Origin: Planctomycetota bacterium
Lineage (GTDB): Bacteria > Planctomycetota > Planctomycetia > Pirellulales > Pirellulaceae
Length of the DNA stretch: 64,000 nt
NCBI GenBank assembly: GCA_016872725.1
Contig: VGZC01000006.1
Location: 1 to 64,000 of the forward strand
Reading direction: 5' to 3'
Shown piece by piece: positions 55,020 to 63,692 of this stretch. The position numbers were made by a program, and so were the translations under genes. Under the pieces are notes generated by a model. The model saw only the letters and a list, made by a program, of their open reading frames with translations, was not told where the DNA came from and ran no database searches. Every line of letters begins with the position of its first letter. Position 1 is the stretch's first letter.

Positions 55020-57248
55020 ATGGCCCGAATCCACCGTCGGCCGTCCGTGATCGCGGGTCGGCCCGTTCCCCTCCCGGTGCTGCTCGGCACGCTGCTCGGC
55101 ACGCTGCTCGGCGCGGCGTTCGGCGCGGCGCCGTCGATCGGCGCGATCGAACCCGATCTGTCGGCGTACTCGGCCGATTGCGGCGTCGGCGTCGCGTGGC
55201 GATCACCGGATCTGACCGTTTCGTGGCCGACCGGCGACGGGCCCGCTCGACTCGTGCTGCGCATCGCCGACGGTGAACCGCTCGTTTCGGAATTCACCAT
55301 CGCCGGCGCGAAGAGCCCCGTCGTGCGCGCGGATCCCGCCGTGTTTGTGACGGTGGGAAGTCGTGTCGTGCCGCGAGGCAACCGGCCCGATCGACCCTGG
55401 CACGTGTTCTTCGATAAGCCGGCGACGCGACCGCATCGGACGTTCTTGGCTAGGCTCACGCCGCGATCGGTTCGCGCCGCGAGCGCGGGACATCGCGTGA
55501 CCATCGCGATCGGCGACATCGCGTTGGGGGACGACGAACACGGGGTCTTTTCCGGTCGATGGGAGTTCACCGTGTATTCCGGATCGCCGTTCATCCGAGT
55601 CGACGCGGTCATCCGAACCGATCGCCAGGCCCGCGCGATCGCCTACGACGCCGCCATGCTGACCGATGCCGCGCCCGACGCGCGGATCGGTTGGATGGAC
55701 ACGGAGGATCAATGGCACGAGGAACCGGCCGGGACATCCGATCGGGCCCGACCGCGAAAGAACCGCTTCCGTACGCTCGTCGCGGGGACCGATGACGGCT
55801 CGGCCGCGTGCTTCCCTCCCCCGCATCAGTTCTTCTTTCCCCAGGACGACAGCGACAATCTCGATTATGTCTGGTTCGGAAAAGGCCATCACGGACTCAC
55901 CGAACGATTTGGCTGGGGCATTCGAACGGACACCGGCGCGGGAGGCCATCGGCCCGGCGCTCCATGGTTCAACGCGCCGCCCGGCGTCGATCATCGACTC
56001 GGCATGTTCCTCCTCGTCCATGCCGGCGGCCCGCGCGAGACGCTCGACCGCGCGCTCCGCTACACGCACGGGGACCGGTTCCCCGACCTCGACGGATACC
56101 GCACGCTATCGAGCCACTATCACATGGCGATCACCGTCGCCGCGATGCGCGAACGCGAGTCCGGCGGCGCGCGGCGCGTGCCCGAATGGGTCGACGTCTT
56201 CAAACGGATGAACGTCAATCTGCTGCACCTCGGCGAATTCCACGGCGATGGCCATCCCAAGGACGCGGGCGCCGTCAGGCTCGAGGAAATGCGCGCCATG
56301 TTCGACGAGTGCCGTCGGCTCTCGGACGAACGGCTGCTCGTCATTCCAGGCGAGGAAATCAACGAGTACTTCGGACTGGCGGAACCCGGCAAACACCCAG
56401 GGCATTGGATGAGCCTCTTTCCCAAACCGGTCTATTGGTTCGCGCGGCGCGGACCCGACGACCCGTTCGCCACGCTCGATCCCGAACTCGGACCGGTCTA
56501 CCGCGTCCGTGGAAGGGAGGACATGCTCCGGTTGATCAACGAGACCGGCGCTTTGGTTTGGACGGCCCATCCTCGAATCAAGGCGTCGAGCTGGGCGCCC
56601 GACATTTTTCGCAACGAGGATTTCTATCTCAGCGACCGCTGGTTCGGCGGCGCGTGGAAGGCGATGCCCGCCGATCTGTCGGACGATCGGCTTGGCCGCC
56701 GAGTCCTCGATCTGCTCGACGACATGGCCAACTGGGGCGGGCGGAAATACGTGCTGGGTGAAGTCGACACGTTCAAGTTGGACCATACCCACGAGATCTA
56801 CGGGCACATGAACGTCAATTATGTAAGGCTGCGCGACATACCCCGGTTCGACGACGGTTGGCAGTCCGTGCTCGACGCACTCGCGTCGGGCGACTTCTTC
56901 GTGACGACCGGCGAAGTGCTCGTTCGCGATTTCACGGCGGGCGGCGTATCGAGCGGACGCACGCTCGCGGCGTCCTCCGAACGCGCGCTCGTCGACATCG
57001 CCGCGCATATCGACCACACGTTCCCCCTCGCGTTCGCCGAAATCATCTCGGGCGACGGCGACCGTGTCCATCGGGAACGGATCGACCTGTCCGACACGAC
57101 CGAATTCGGAGTGTACGAACTCCGGCGGCGCGTCGATCTGACGGGACGCGCATGGGCGCGTCTGGAAGTCTGGGACATCGCCACCAACGGCGCGTTCACT
57201 CAGCCGGTTTGGATCGCTCGTTCGGCCCCATCGCAAGGACGACCCTAA
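55020..57248 (+). CDS. Secreted PHP-like (CehA-type) metallohydrolase-like protein
   Basis: 742 aa from the ATG at 55020 (GGGAG upstream). The signal region contains three 12-bp repeats encoding LLGT-LLGT-LLGA. Residues ~40-320 form a beta-rich domain. Residues ~365-640 recall the PHP/CehA-type fold of phosphoesterase-like proteins: SSHYHMAI, LHLGEFHGDGH, IPGEEINEYFG, VWTAHPRIKAS, LGEVDTFKLDHTHEIYGHMN. Potential metal ligands are the His, Glu and Asp in these motifs, but the canonical HxH opening is replaced, so activity is uncertain. The end (VDIAAHIDHTFPLAFAEIISGDGD) is a beta-sandwich. Such proteins are frequent in planctomycetes and generally annotated as secreted hypothetical or phosphoesterase-like. 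Confidence 0.65.
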   Translation: MARIHRRPSVIAGRPVPLPVLLGTLLGTLLGAAFGAAPSIGAIEPDLSAYSADCGVGVAWRSPDLTVSWPTGDGPARLVLRIADGEPLVSEFTIAGAKSPVVRADPAVFVTVGSRVVPRGNRPDRPWHVFFDKPATRPHRTFLARLTPRSVRAASAGHRVTIAIGDIALGDDEHGVFSGRWEFTVYSGSPFIRVDAVIRTDRQARAIAYDAAMLTDAAPDARIGWMDTEDQWHEEPAGTSDRARPRKNRFRTLVAGTDDGSAACFPPPHQFFFPQDDSDNLDYVWFGKGHHGLTERFGWGIRTDTGAGGHRPGAPWFNAPPGVDHRLGMFLLVHAGGPRETLDRALRYTHGDRFPDLDGYRTLSSHYHMAITVAAMRERESGGARRVPEWVDVFKRMNVNLLHLGEFHGDGHPKDAGAVRLEEMRAMFDECRRLSDERLLVIPGEEINEYFGLAEPGKHPGHWMSLFPKPVYWFARRGPDDPFATLDPELGPVYRVRGREDMLRLINETGALVWTAHPRIKASSWAPDIFRNEDFYLSDRWFGGAWKAMPADLSDDRLGRRVLDLLDDMANWGGRKYVLGEVDTFKLDHTHEIYGHMNVNYVRLRDIPRFDDGWQSVLDALASGDFFVTTGEVLVRDFTAGGVSSGRTLAASSERALVDIAAHIDHTFPLAFAEIISGDGDRVHRERIDLSDTTEFGVYELRRRVDLTGRAWARLEVWDIATNGAFTQPVWIARSAPSQGRP
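55080..55115 (+). repeat. Three 12-bp repeats in a signal-peptide coding region
   Basis: CTGCTCGGCACG occurs at 55080-55091 and 55092-55103, and CTGCTCGGCGCG at 55104-55115. Each adds a Leu-Leu-Gly-Thr/Ala unit to the hydrophobic core of the signal peptide of the PHP-like protein. Copy-number change would lengthen or shorten the core in frame. Confidence 0.85.
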
Positions 57249-57294
57249 CGCCAAGCTCTCCGTCCTTCCGCGCCCTTCCGCGGCCTCCGCGCCG

Positions 57295-57309
57295 GCGGCC
57301 CTAGGCCGC
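57295..57309. terminator. Short GC hairpin between convergent genes
   Basis: Inverted repeat GCGGCC / GGCCGC with a CTA loop, covering the stop codon of the FkbM gene and ending the 52-base gap to the PHP-like gene. No T-tract follows, so function as a terminator is uncertain. Confidence 0.25.
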
Positions 57310-58074
57310 GCGGTCGCGCCGTTCGCTTTCGCGATCGGCCGGTACGAACACGAAGTTGTTGGCGTAGGCGGCCGATTGCGGATCGTCTTGCAGGCTCGGA
57401 TGGAACTCGGCGAGCGGCCGCGTTCGCCGGTCATGATGGAAGGCTCCCGAATAGCCAAGCCCTTCAAGGTACTCGAAGACCGGCGTGATCGAACGGCCGC
57501 CGTGGTGCCGCCTCTCGCATTCGAACAAAAGGAGCGGACGGTCCTGTTCGAGGACGCGTCGAGCGCCTCGGAAGACTTCGAGCTCATGCCCTTCGACGTC
57601 GCATTTGATGAGCCGAACCGGGCGGTGGGCGACGGTCAGGAAGCGGTCGAGCGTCACGACGCGCACGGGCATCGTCGTGAATTCGGCCAGCGCCGGGCTC
57701 GACGGCGGTTCCTTGCGGAGCGACGCCCATTGGGCGGGCGACGCATCGCGGCGGATCAGCGTCATGGTTCCCAGTTCGCTCGAAACGCCGGCATGGACGA
57801 CCGTCACATGCCGCATGCGGGCTTCGGCCGTGAGGCGTTCGAGATAACGCGCGAGTTCGGGCTGCGGTTCAAACGCGACGACGCGTCCGGACGGTCCGAC
57901 GCGCCGCTGCATCCAGTAGAGGAAGCCGCCCTTGTTGGCTCCGAGATCCAGCGCCACATCGCCGGGTCGGAGTTGGTCGAGCACGAAACGAATTCCCGCG
58001 CGCTCGCATCGAAGGCGGAACTTCCACGCGCGGAAGAGCCACACGCAGCGCTCGTTCAGCCGATGCAACGACAT
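57301..58074 (-). CDS. FkbM family methyltransferase
   Basis: 257 aa from the Met at 58074 (GAGGAG 10 bases upstream); the longer frame to 58542 overlaps the membrane protein gene. Family features: DVALDLGANKGGFLYWM (AdoMet-binding loop), RVVAFEPQPELARYLERL (acidic end of strand 2), TLDRFL followed by RLIKCDVEGHELEVFRGARRVL, the FkbM signature, and FVFVPAD near the end. Members O-methylate sugars or other hydroxyls, often in surface glycans. It is third in the minus-strand set after rsmH and the membrane protein. The terminal hairpin GCGGCC-CTA-GGCCGC (57295-57309) overlaps its stop codon. Confidence 0.85.
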   Translation of the reverse strand: MSLHRLNERCVWLFRAWKFRLRCERAGIRFVLDQLRPGDVALDLGANKGGFLYWMQRRVGPSGRVVAFEPQPELARYLERLTAEARMRHVTVVHAGVSSELGTMTLIRRDASPAQWASLRKEPPSSPALAEFTTMPVRVVTLDRFLTVAHRPVRLIKCDVEGHELEVFRGARRVLEQDRPLLLFECERRHHGGRSITPVFEYLEGLGYSGAFHHDRRTRPLAEFHPSLQDDPQSAAYANNFVFVPADRESERRDRAA

Positions 58075-58151
58075 GCTCGCGGACTCCTCGGCTCCCCGTC
58101 TCGTTCCCGCCAACCGGGTGCCGGATCGGCGCGCGAACCCGGGGGCTCCTG

Positions 58152-58499
58152 CTATGGGGATCTCCGCGGCGCGGACGCGCCGGCGCCTTCGGACCAATCG
58201 GCCGCGCCGTCGGCGGGTCGGCGGTCGGCGGAATTCGACCGGTCCGACGCAGCGCGCGTCGGATTCTCGGCGGCCGGACCGTCGAACGCGTTCCACGCCG
58301 GAGTCTTCACGACGGTTGGATAAAGGCGGCCCGCGCCCGGGCTCGGAGCGCGGGCGGCGGGGGTCGGCGCGTCGCCGACGGGAATCGAAACGTCCGGCGG
58401 GCCTCCGTTCGTTTGCGACAATCGGCCGAGCAATACGCCGCAGAACAGAACGAGCAGCACTCCGACCACCGCGAGCCCCACTCGGATTTCCTTGCCCAT
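58152..58499 (-). CDS. Single-pass membrane protein in the FtsL position of dcw cluster
   Basis: 115 aa with a strong ribosome binding site (GGAGGAGG) before the Met at 58499. One membrane helix (VGLAVVGVLLVLFCGVLLGRL) is followed by a proline/alanine-rich, disordered outer part. It starts 49 bases after the end of rsmH and is encoded in the place where ftsL normally follows rsmH (mraW) in division clusters. The length and bitopic layout fit, but FtsL's periplasmic coiled coil is absent. Planctomycetes lack FtsZ and often have degenerate dcw clusters, so a divergent FtsL replacement or unrelated membrane protein are both possible. Confidence 0.7.
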   Translation of the reverse strand: MGKEIRVGLAVVGVLLVLFCGVLLGRLSQTNGGPPDVSIPVGDAPTPAARAPSPGAGRLYPTVVKTPAWNAFDGPAAENPTRAASDRSNSADRRPADGAADWSEGAGASAPRRSP

Positions 58500-58548
58500 C
58501 TTGCGCAGCCTCCTCCTCGAGGCGGACGAACGTGCGGAACATCCGTGG

Positions 58549-59448
58549 CTAGCGCCCCGCCGCGGATTCCGTCGTTCCGACATGGTGACGCGCGATCCGC
58601 AACCGGGCGCTCCGGCTGCGCGGATTGCGGCGCGATTCGGCTTCAATAGGTCGAATCGGCTTTTTCGTCAAGACATTATAGCGCGGATCCTGCCGAAACG
58701 CGTTTTTCACGATGCGGTCTTCGAGCGAGTGGAAACTGATCACGGCGATCCGGCCGCCCGGCTTCAAACAGTCGGGCGCCGCGCGGAGCGCCCGTTCGAG
58801 TGCGCCGAGCTCATCATTGACGGCGATGCGAAGCGCTTGGAACGTCCGAGTCGCCGGGTCGATCTTGAGGCCCGGCGTCCGGCGAACCGACCGGCGCACG
58901 AGCCGCGCGAGGTGGTCGGCCGTCCGGATCGGCGCCCGACGACGCTCCTCGACAATCGTCCGCGCGATGCGCCGACTATACCGTTCCTCGCCCAATGCGA
59001 AGATAAGATCGGCCAGCTCGCGTTCCGGCATGCGTTCGAGCCGGCGCCATGCCGGTTCGCCCACGCTCGTGTCGAAACGCAAGTCCAGTTCTCCCGTCGA
59101 TTCGTAACTGAATCCGCGCGACGCGTCGGCCAGTTGATCGCTCGATAGGCCCACGTCGAGCACGATCGCGTCGACGGCCGACCGATTCAGGGAATCCAAC
59201 ACGCCGCGCATCGCGTCGAAATTCGCGTGGACGACGTCGACCGGCCGGCCCGCGAACCGGATCCGACCCGCTTCAACCGCTCCGATGTCGCGATCGAGGG
59301 CGACGACACGCCCGTCGGGCCCGACGGCGTCGAGCAGGAGCTGTGCGTGGCCACCGCCGCCGAGCGTGCCGTCGAGCGCGACGGCGCCGGGATCGAGCCG
59401 CAGTTCGGCGAGCAGAACGTCCGCCAGTACGGGCACATGCGCGGTCAT
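58549..59448 (-). CDS. rsmH: 16S rRNA (cytosine1402-N4)-methyltransferase
   Basis: 299 aa from the Met at 59448 (AGAGGG upstream), which starts the conserved HVPVLADVLLAEL. It methylates N4 of C1402 of 16S rRNA with AdoMet. Motifs: DGTLGGGGHAQLLL, VVALDRDIGAV, ANFDAMRGVLD, DAIVLDVGLSSDQLADASRGFSY, GRIAVISFHSLEDRIVKNAFR. The order of motifs and the insertion domain after RGFSY are standard. MraZ, which commonly precedes rsmH, is absent: upstream is a divergent GntR regulator. The downstream neighbour takes the position of ftsL. Confidence 0.96.
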   Translation of the reverse strand: MTAHVPVLADVLLAELRLDPGAVALDGTLGGGGHAQLLLDAVGPDGRVVALDRDIGAVEAGRIRFAGRPVDVVHANFDAMRGVLDSLNRSAVDAIVLDVGLSSDQLADASRGFSYESTGELDLRFDTSVGEPAWRRLERMPERELADLIFALGEERYSRRIARTIVEERRRAPIRTADHLARLVRRSVRRTPGLKIDPATRTFQALRIAVNDELGALERALRAAPDCLKPGGRIAVISFHSLEDRIVKNAFRQDPRYNVLTKKPIRPIEAESRRNPRSRSARLRIARHHVGTTESAAGR

Positions 59449-59598
59449 CGGCCCTCTCTCGCTATCCAAGAACGCATGAATCGCCAATCCGAAAATCCAG
59501 GCCCTGATCCACCGGACGCTCGACGGTTCCCGCGCACGGCGCGGGCGGACATCCGTCGAGCCGGTCCGCGCGGAAGACGCCGTATTGTAGCGAACGGC

Positions 59599-59628
59599 TT
59601 GACACGACCGGGCCGCCTAGTGTACTGT
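59599..59628 (+). promoter_or_regulatory. Promoter of the gntR-ABC operon
   Basis: A perfect -35 TTGACA (59599-59604) and a -10 candidate TACTGT (59623-59628) with 18-base spacing, which keeps T1, A2 and T6. It precedes the regulator gene at 59685 and overlaps the dyad listed next, so transcription is most likely repressed by the regulator itself. Confidence 0.6.
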
Positions 59629-59636
59629 GTCACTAG
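59617..59636 (+). promoter_or_regulatory. Probable YtrA/GntR operator (CTAGTG-N8-CACTAG)
   Basis: A perfect 6-base inverted repeat, CTAGTG at 59617-59622 and CACTAG at 59631-59636, surrounds the -10 region. A longer imperfect dyad (GTGT ... ACAC) extends it to the right. This resembles the AGTGTA...TACACT-type sites of the YtrA branch of GntR regulators, and its placement over the -10 box fits autorepression. Confidence 0.6.
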
Positions 59637-59684
59637 AACACATGGACCGCGGGGCGGGATGGGCCGACTGCGAAAGGGCGCGCG

Positions 59685-60107
59685 ATGTTCTTCTCGATCG
59701 ATCCGAGCAACGGCGTCGCGATCTACGAGCAGATCGTGCGGCAGGTCAAGTTCGCGATCGCGGAGGGCATCTTGAGGCCGGGGCAGTTGTTGCCGAGCGT
59801 GCGTACGTTGAGCCGGCAACTTGCGATCAATCCCAATACGATCCATCGCGCGTTCCAGCAGTTGCAGGCGGACGGCGCGGTGGAACCCCTTCGGGGGCGC
59901 GGGTTGGCCGTTCGTTCGGATGCGAAACGGGCGTGCGTGGAGGCGCGCCGTGCGTTGATCGCGGACCGTTTGCGCTCGGTGCTCGCCGAAGGCCTCCACG
60001 CGGGCCTGACGAGTTCCGACCTGCGGCAGCTCGTGCGCAACCAGCTCGCCCGGCTCGACGGCCACGTCGCGACGGTGGCCTCGGTGGACGAGGAGCCCAA
60101 CGCATGA
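59685..60107 (+). CDS. GntR family regulator, YtrA type
   Basis: 140 aa. A short winged-helix domain at residues ~8-78 (IYEQIVRQVKFAIAEGILRPGQLLPSVRTLSRQLAINPNTIHRAFQQL in outline) is followed only by a ~60-residue tail, i.e. no large effector domain. That architecture defines the YtrA subfamily, which nearly always controls ABC transporter genes cotranscribed with it. An operator-like dyad overlaps its own promoter. The ATPase gene begins 150 bases downstream. The stop overlaps a potential 44-codon frame as ATGA, which I did not annotate. Confidence 0.92.
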   Translation: MFFSIDPSNGVAIYEQIVRQVKFAIAEGILRPGQLLPSVRTLSRQLAINPNTIHRAFQQLQADGAVEPLRGRGLAVRSDAKRACVEARRALIADRLRSVLAEGLHAGLTSSDLRQLVRNQLARLDGHVATVASVDEEPNA

Positions 60108-60257
60108 CGCCGCGCGGGTTGGGAAGCGGCTTGCGGCGCGAACGGGGCGGGCGCGTGACGAACGGCGCGCCCCGCGCGCGTGTTGAGTTTTCGAGGGCGT
60201 TGTTTCCGTCGATGCGCCGCCGACCCGGCGTCGTTTAATCCAGGCGAGGAATGCGAC

Positions 60258-61184
60258 ATGTCGACCGAATCGCGCGAACCGGTGATTTCCGTTCGCCAAT
60301 TGGCCGTTGCCTTTCCCGCCTGCGACGTGCTGCGGGGAATCGATCTCGACGTGGAACGAGGCACGGTCTTCGCTCTCTTGGGAGAGAACGGCGCGGGGAA
60401 GACGACCTTGATCCGCATCCTCACCGGGTACTTGAAACCGGGGTCGGGATCCTGCCGCGTCTTGGGATTGGACCCGGTTCGCGACGCGATGGAGATCCGG
60501 CGCCGCGTCGGCTACGTCTCCGACGCGCCCGCGCTGTACGACTGGATGCGCGTCGGTGAGATCGGTTGGTTCGCGGCGGCCTTCTACGCGCCGGGGTTCA
60601 TCGACCGGTATCACGAGGCGGTCGAACGATACGAAGTGCCGGAAGACCGCAAGATCGGCCATTTGAGCAAGGGCCAGCGCGCGAAGGTCGCCCTCGCGCT
60701 CGCGCTGGCCCACGATCCCGAACTGCTGATCCTGGACGAACCGACATCGGGCCTCGATCCGCTCGTGCGCCGCGAGTTCCTCGAAAGCATGCTCGACCGC
60801 GTCGCGACGGGTCGGACGGTTTTCCTGTCGAGCCATCAGGTCGCGGAGGTCGAGCGGGTGGCCGATACGGTCGCCATCCTCCACGACGGCCGGTTCCGTG
60901 TGATCGACACGTTGTCGCGCCTCCGGGAGACGGCGACCGAGATCGTGGTCAGCCTGGACGACCCGCTCGTCGTGTTGCCCCTTCCGGGCGAGCCGGCGGA
61001 AATCCTGAGTGATCGGAACGAAGGTCGGCAGCGGCGCATCGTCGCGCGCGGATTGGTGGAGACGCAACTGGATGAATGGCGGGCTCGTCCGGGCGTCGTC
61101 GACATTCGCGTCCGCGGCGCGACGCTCGAAGAGCTTTTTGCCGCGACCGTTCGCGGCCGCGACGGCATGATGACGGGGAATTGA
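60258..61184 (+). CDS. ABC transporter ATP-binding protein
   Basis: 308 aa from the Met at 60258 (GAGGAA upstream). Walker A GENGAGKTT, Q-loop-like YVSDAPALYDWM (with Ser-Asp replacing the usual Gln), signature LSKGQRAKVALALALAH, Walker B LLILDEPTSGLDP and H-loop SSHQVAEVE. The LSKGQ form and a ~80-residue C-terminal domain place it with ABC-2 type exporters or regulators such as YtrB. It couples to the membrane protein encoded 2 bases downstream. The pathway is unknown; YtrA-linked systems are often induced by envelope stress. Confidence 0.93.
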   Translation: MSTESREPVISVRQLAVAFPACDVLRGIDLDVERGTVFALLGENGAGKTTLIRILTGYLKPGSGSCRVLGLDPVRDAMEIRRRVGYVSDAPALYDWMRVGEIGWFAAAFYAPGFIDRYHEAVERYEVPEDRKIGHLSKGQRAKVALALALAHDPELLILDEPTSGLDPLVRREFLESMLDRVATGRTVFLSSHQVAEVERVADTVAILHDGRFRVIDTLSRLRETATEIVVSLDDPLVVLPLPGEPAEILSDRNEGRQRRIVARGLVETQLDEWRARPGVVDIRVRGATLEELFAATVRGRDGMMTGN

Positions 61185-61186
61185 AT

Positions 61187-63679
61187 ATGGACCGCGGGCT
61201 CGCCATGCGACGGCTCTGGTGGAAGGAAACCCGCCAGCTCGTGCCGCTCGCCGCCATGCTTGTCGTGCTGGCCGCCGTATTGCATCTCGTCGCGGCGCTC
61301 GCCGGTGATCGGTTGTTCCGAAGCGAATCATCCCAGTCGATCGCCATGATCGCCATGCTGGGAATGCCCGGTCTTTTCGCGGTTGGCGCCGGAACGCTCT
61401 TGGTCGGCCAGGAGTGGGACGTCCGAACGATGGGATGGCTCGCGGGACTTCCCGTGACGGGACGCGAGATCGTGAAGGCCAAACTGGCGGTCGGGCTCGC
61501 GGGACTCGTCGTGATCTGGGCGGTTGTCGGCGTGTATCTCGTGGGCGCCTGGACCATGGGAGTCGTCGATACGGAATTCTGGCACGACGCGTTGCGGGCG
61601 TGGCCAGCGCACACGGTTTTTCTCCTATTCGCGGCGACCGCACTGGCGTGGCGGTTGAAATCATCCCTGTTAAGCCTCTTGGCCGTCGTTCCGACCGCCT
61701 TGCTTCCGCTCGCCCTCGTGACACTCGCCATGCGTGTTGCCCCGCAGGCGCGGTGGTCGAATGGCCGCGACACGACGAACGTGTGGCTGCTGGCCGCGCA
61801 ATCCGTGTGCGCGCTGGCGGCGTTCGGCCTTGCGTGGCGATGGGGCCACCGGGCGTTCCTGCCCGCGCGGACGGCCGAATCGCGGCAATCGTACGGCGCG
61901 GACCGACGGCCGTCGCGCGCGGTTTGGAACGCGGTCCCGATCCCGTCGCCGTATTCGGCCCTTTTCCGCCAATTCGCCGTACAGAGCCGGGTTCCGTTGG
62001 CCGCCGTATCGGGCCTGTTCCTCGTCGGTGTTCTTGTGGATGCCGCGGTGGGGTTCGTCGGAGCCGGCGCCGCCATCCGGATGGTCGCGTCCGCTTGGTT
62101 GGGCGTTCTCGTCTTTCAAGGCGACACGGTCGGTCGCCGGATCGCTTTCCTGGCCGACCGCGGAATCGAACCGCGGCGTGTTTGGTCGAGTCGCATCGCC
62201 GTTCCGTTCGTCATCCTCGGGCTCCTTGTGTGCGCCGCCTTGGCCGCCACGGTTCCTGGGACGTCATGGCTCCGCGAGACGCGATTCGCGTCCGTCCGGA
62301 TGTTCGGATCGTTGATGGCGTTGGCCGAATTGGCCGCGTTTGTCGTCGGGCAATGGGCGGGGCAGTGCATTCCGAGCCCGGTCATTGCCCTGATCGCGGG
62401 CCCGATTCTCGCGATGGCGGCGATCGGGTTCAGCGTCGCCGCCCAATTTTCGCTCGGCACCCCGTGGTGGCTCGCGGCGATCGTGTACCTCGCGCCGATC
62501 CTCGCGACGCGGTGTCTCACACGCGGGTGGATGGACCGGCGCTTCGGCGCGTCGTACTGGGTTCAGCAATCCCTATTCGTTTCCGTATTCCTCATTCTTC
62601 CCGTGATCCCTTTCTTGAATGCCGTCGTGCGCGAGCCCTCGATGGCGGGATCGATCGCGCGCGAGATCGAAGGCGTCGTACGCCAATTCGGATCGGAGGC
62701 CGCGACGCGGCCCTCCGTGGAGCTCGTGTTGCGCAAGGGAGTGGCGACGGAGGATACGTCGGACGGATCGGCCACCGACGGTGCGATGACGATGAATGCC
62801 GATCCCGTCGCCGCCGGCGTGACACGCCGGGACTCGTCGGCCGACTCGGCATCGGTCAACCGCGTCCACCCATTGCCTTCCGAGGATCCGATCGGCGCCG
62901 AGCTCGCGCGGATCGCGGAACAACTGAAGTCGACGACGGGGCCGATCAACGCGGCGGGATACCGCGTGACGCGCTTTGTGTGGCACGTCGCCATCGTCTC
63001 GCGGGCCCATCTCGCGGCGAACGGCGGGCCGGTCGATGTGTCAGCCGCATCCGCGCGTCACTATGGCCAGTCGATCGCGTTGATGACCGAACTGGCCCAG
63101 CGGCTTCGGCTCAGCCCCCGCCTCGTCGAACAGGACTCGGCCGACCTGATCGAGATCCACTTGCTTTTCGAATTGCGGCTCAGCGGCGCCCGGGAACGCA
63201 TCGGCGCGGAGCAATACGCGTCATCCGTCGCCTTGCTGGCGGACACCGCCTCTCGGAACGCGGCCCGGCGGCGGGCCGTGGCCTTGAGCTGGCACGCGTT
63301 CCAATCCGTGCCGCCTCGCGCAAACGCGCCAACCGACTTGGGAGGCTATTCGATCGCCGCGGCGCCGGGCGGCGGGTTGACGCATGGCGTTCTACTGCGC
63401 CGCCGCGCGGGAATGGCGATCGCCGACTTGTGGGCCCTGCTCGGGGACGGGAGCGAGTCCGGATCGGTCGAACGGCGTCGCCGGATCAACGTGCTATGCG
63501 GAACCTACGATGTCGACGCGTTCGAACCGGAGCTCCGGGTGGGGAAGGACGCGGGCGGTCCCGACCCCGCAGTTGGATACCTCATCACACGGTGGGAGCA
63601 ACCCGGCGTCGCGCGGCATTGGTTCGGGAATTGGGAACGCGAGGCCGCCGAGCTCGGCGGCCATGCGGATTCCCCCTGA
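61187..63679 (+). CDS. ABC-2-type permease with large C-terminal soluble domain
   Basis: 830 aa, starting 2 bases after the ATPase stop. Residues ~1-480 contain around a dozen hydrophobic helices (LVPLAAMLVVLAAVLHLVAAL; LAGLVVIWAVVGVYLVGAW; VALIAGPILAMAAIGFSV-like). Residues ~490-510 hold a last helix (SLFVSVFLILPVIPFLNAV). The remaining ~320 residues are soluble, polar and without recognised domain (HYGQSIALMTELAQRLRLSPRL; SVALLADTASRNAARRRAVALSWHAFQS in outline). ABC-2 permeases rarely end in such a domain, so it may be an extracytoplasmic sensing or assembly module. With the GntR and ATPase genes it forms a three- or four-gene operon. Confidence 0.8.
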   Translation: MDRGLAMRRLWWKETRQLVPLAAMLVVLAAVLHLVAALAGDRLFRSESSQSIAMIAMLGMPGLFAVGAGTLLVGQEWDVRTMGWLAGLPVTGREIVKAKLAVGLAGLVVIWAVVGVYLVGAWTMGVVDTEFWHDALRAWPAHTVFLLFAATALAWRLKSSLLSLLAVVPTALLPLALVTLAMRVAPQARWSNGRDTTNVWLLAAQSVCALAAFGLAWRWGHRAFLPARTAESRQSYGADRRPSRAVWNAVPIPSPYSALFRQFAVQSRVPLAAVSGLFLVGVLVDAAVGFVGAGAAIRMVASAWLGVLVFQGDTVGRRIAFLADRGIEPRRVWSSRIAVPFVILGLLVCAALAATVPGTSWLRETRFASVRMFGSLMALAELAAFVVGQWAGQCIPSPVIALIAGPILAMAAIGFSVAAQFSLGTPWWLAAIVYLAPILATRCLTRGWMDRRFGASYWVQQSLFVSVFLILPVIPFLNAVVREPSMAGSIAREIEGVVRQFGSEAATRPSVELVLRKGVATEDTSDGSATDGAMTMNADPVAAGVTRRDSSADSASVNRVHPLPSEDPIGAELARIAEQLKSTTGPINAAGYRVTRFVWHVAIVSRAHLAANGGPVDVSAASARHYGQSIALMTELAQRLRLSPRLVEQDSADLIEIHLLFELRLSGARERIGAEQYASSVALLADTASRNAARRRAVALSWHAFQSVPPRANAPTDLGGYSIAAAPGGGLTHGVLLRRRAGMAIADLWALLGDGSESGSVERRRRINVLCGTYDVDAFEPELRVGKDAGGPDPAVGYLITRWEQPGVARHWFGNWEREAAELGGHADSP

Positions 63680-63692
63680 CGGAGCAAGCTCG

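Noticed and set aside
60104-60238. 44-codon frame overlapping the GntR stop (ATGA)
   Set aside because: Arg/Pro/Gly-rich high-GC sequence without any motif; overlap alone is not enough to call a gene.
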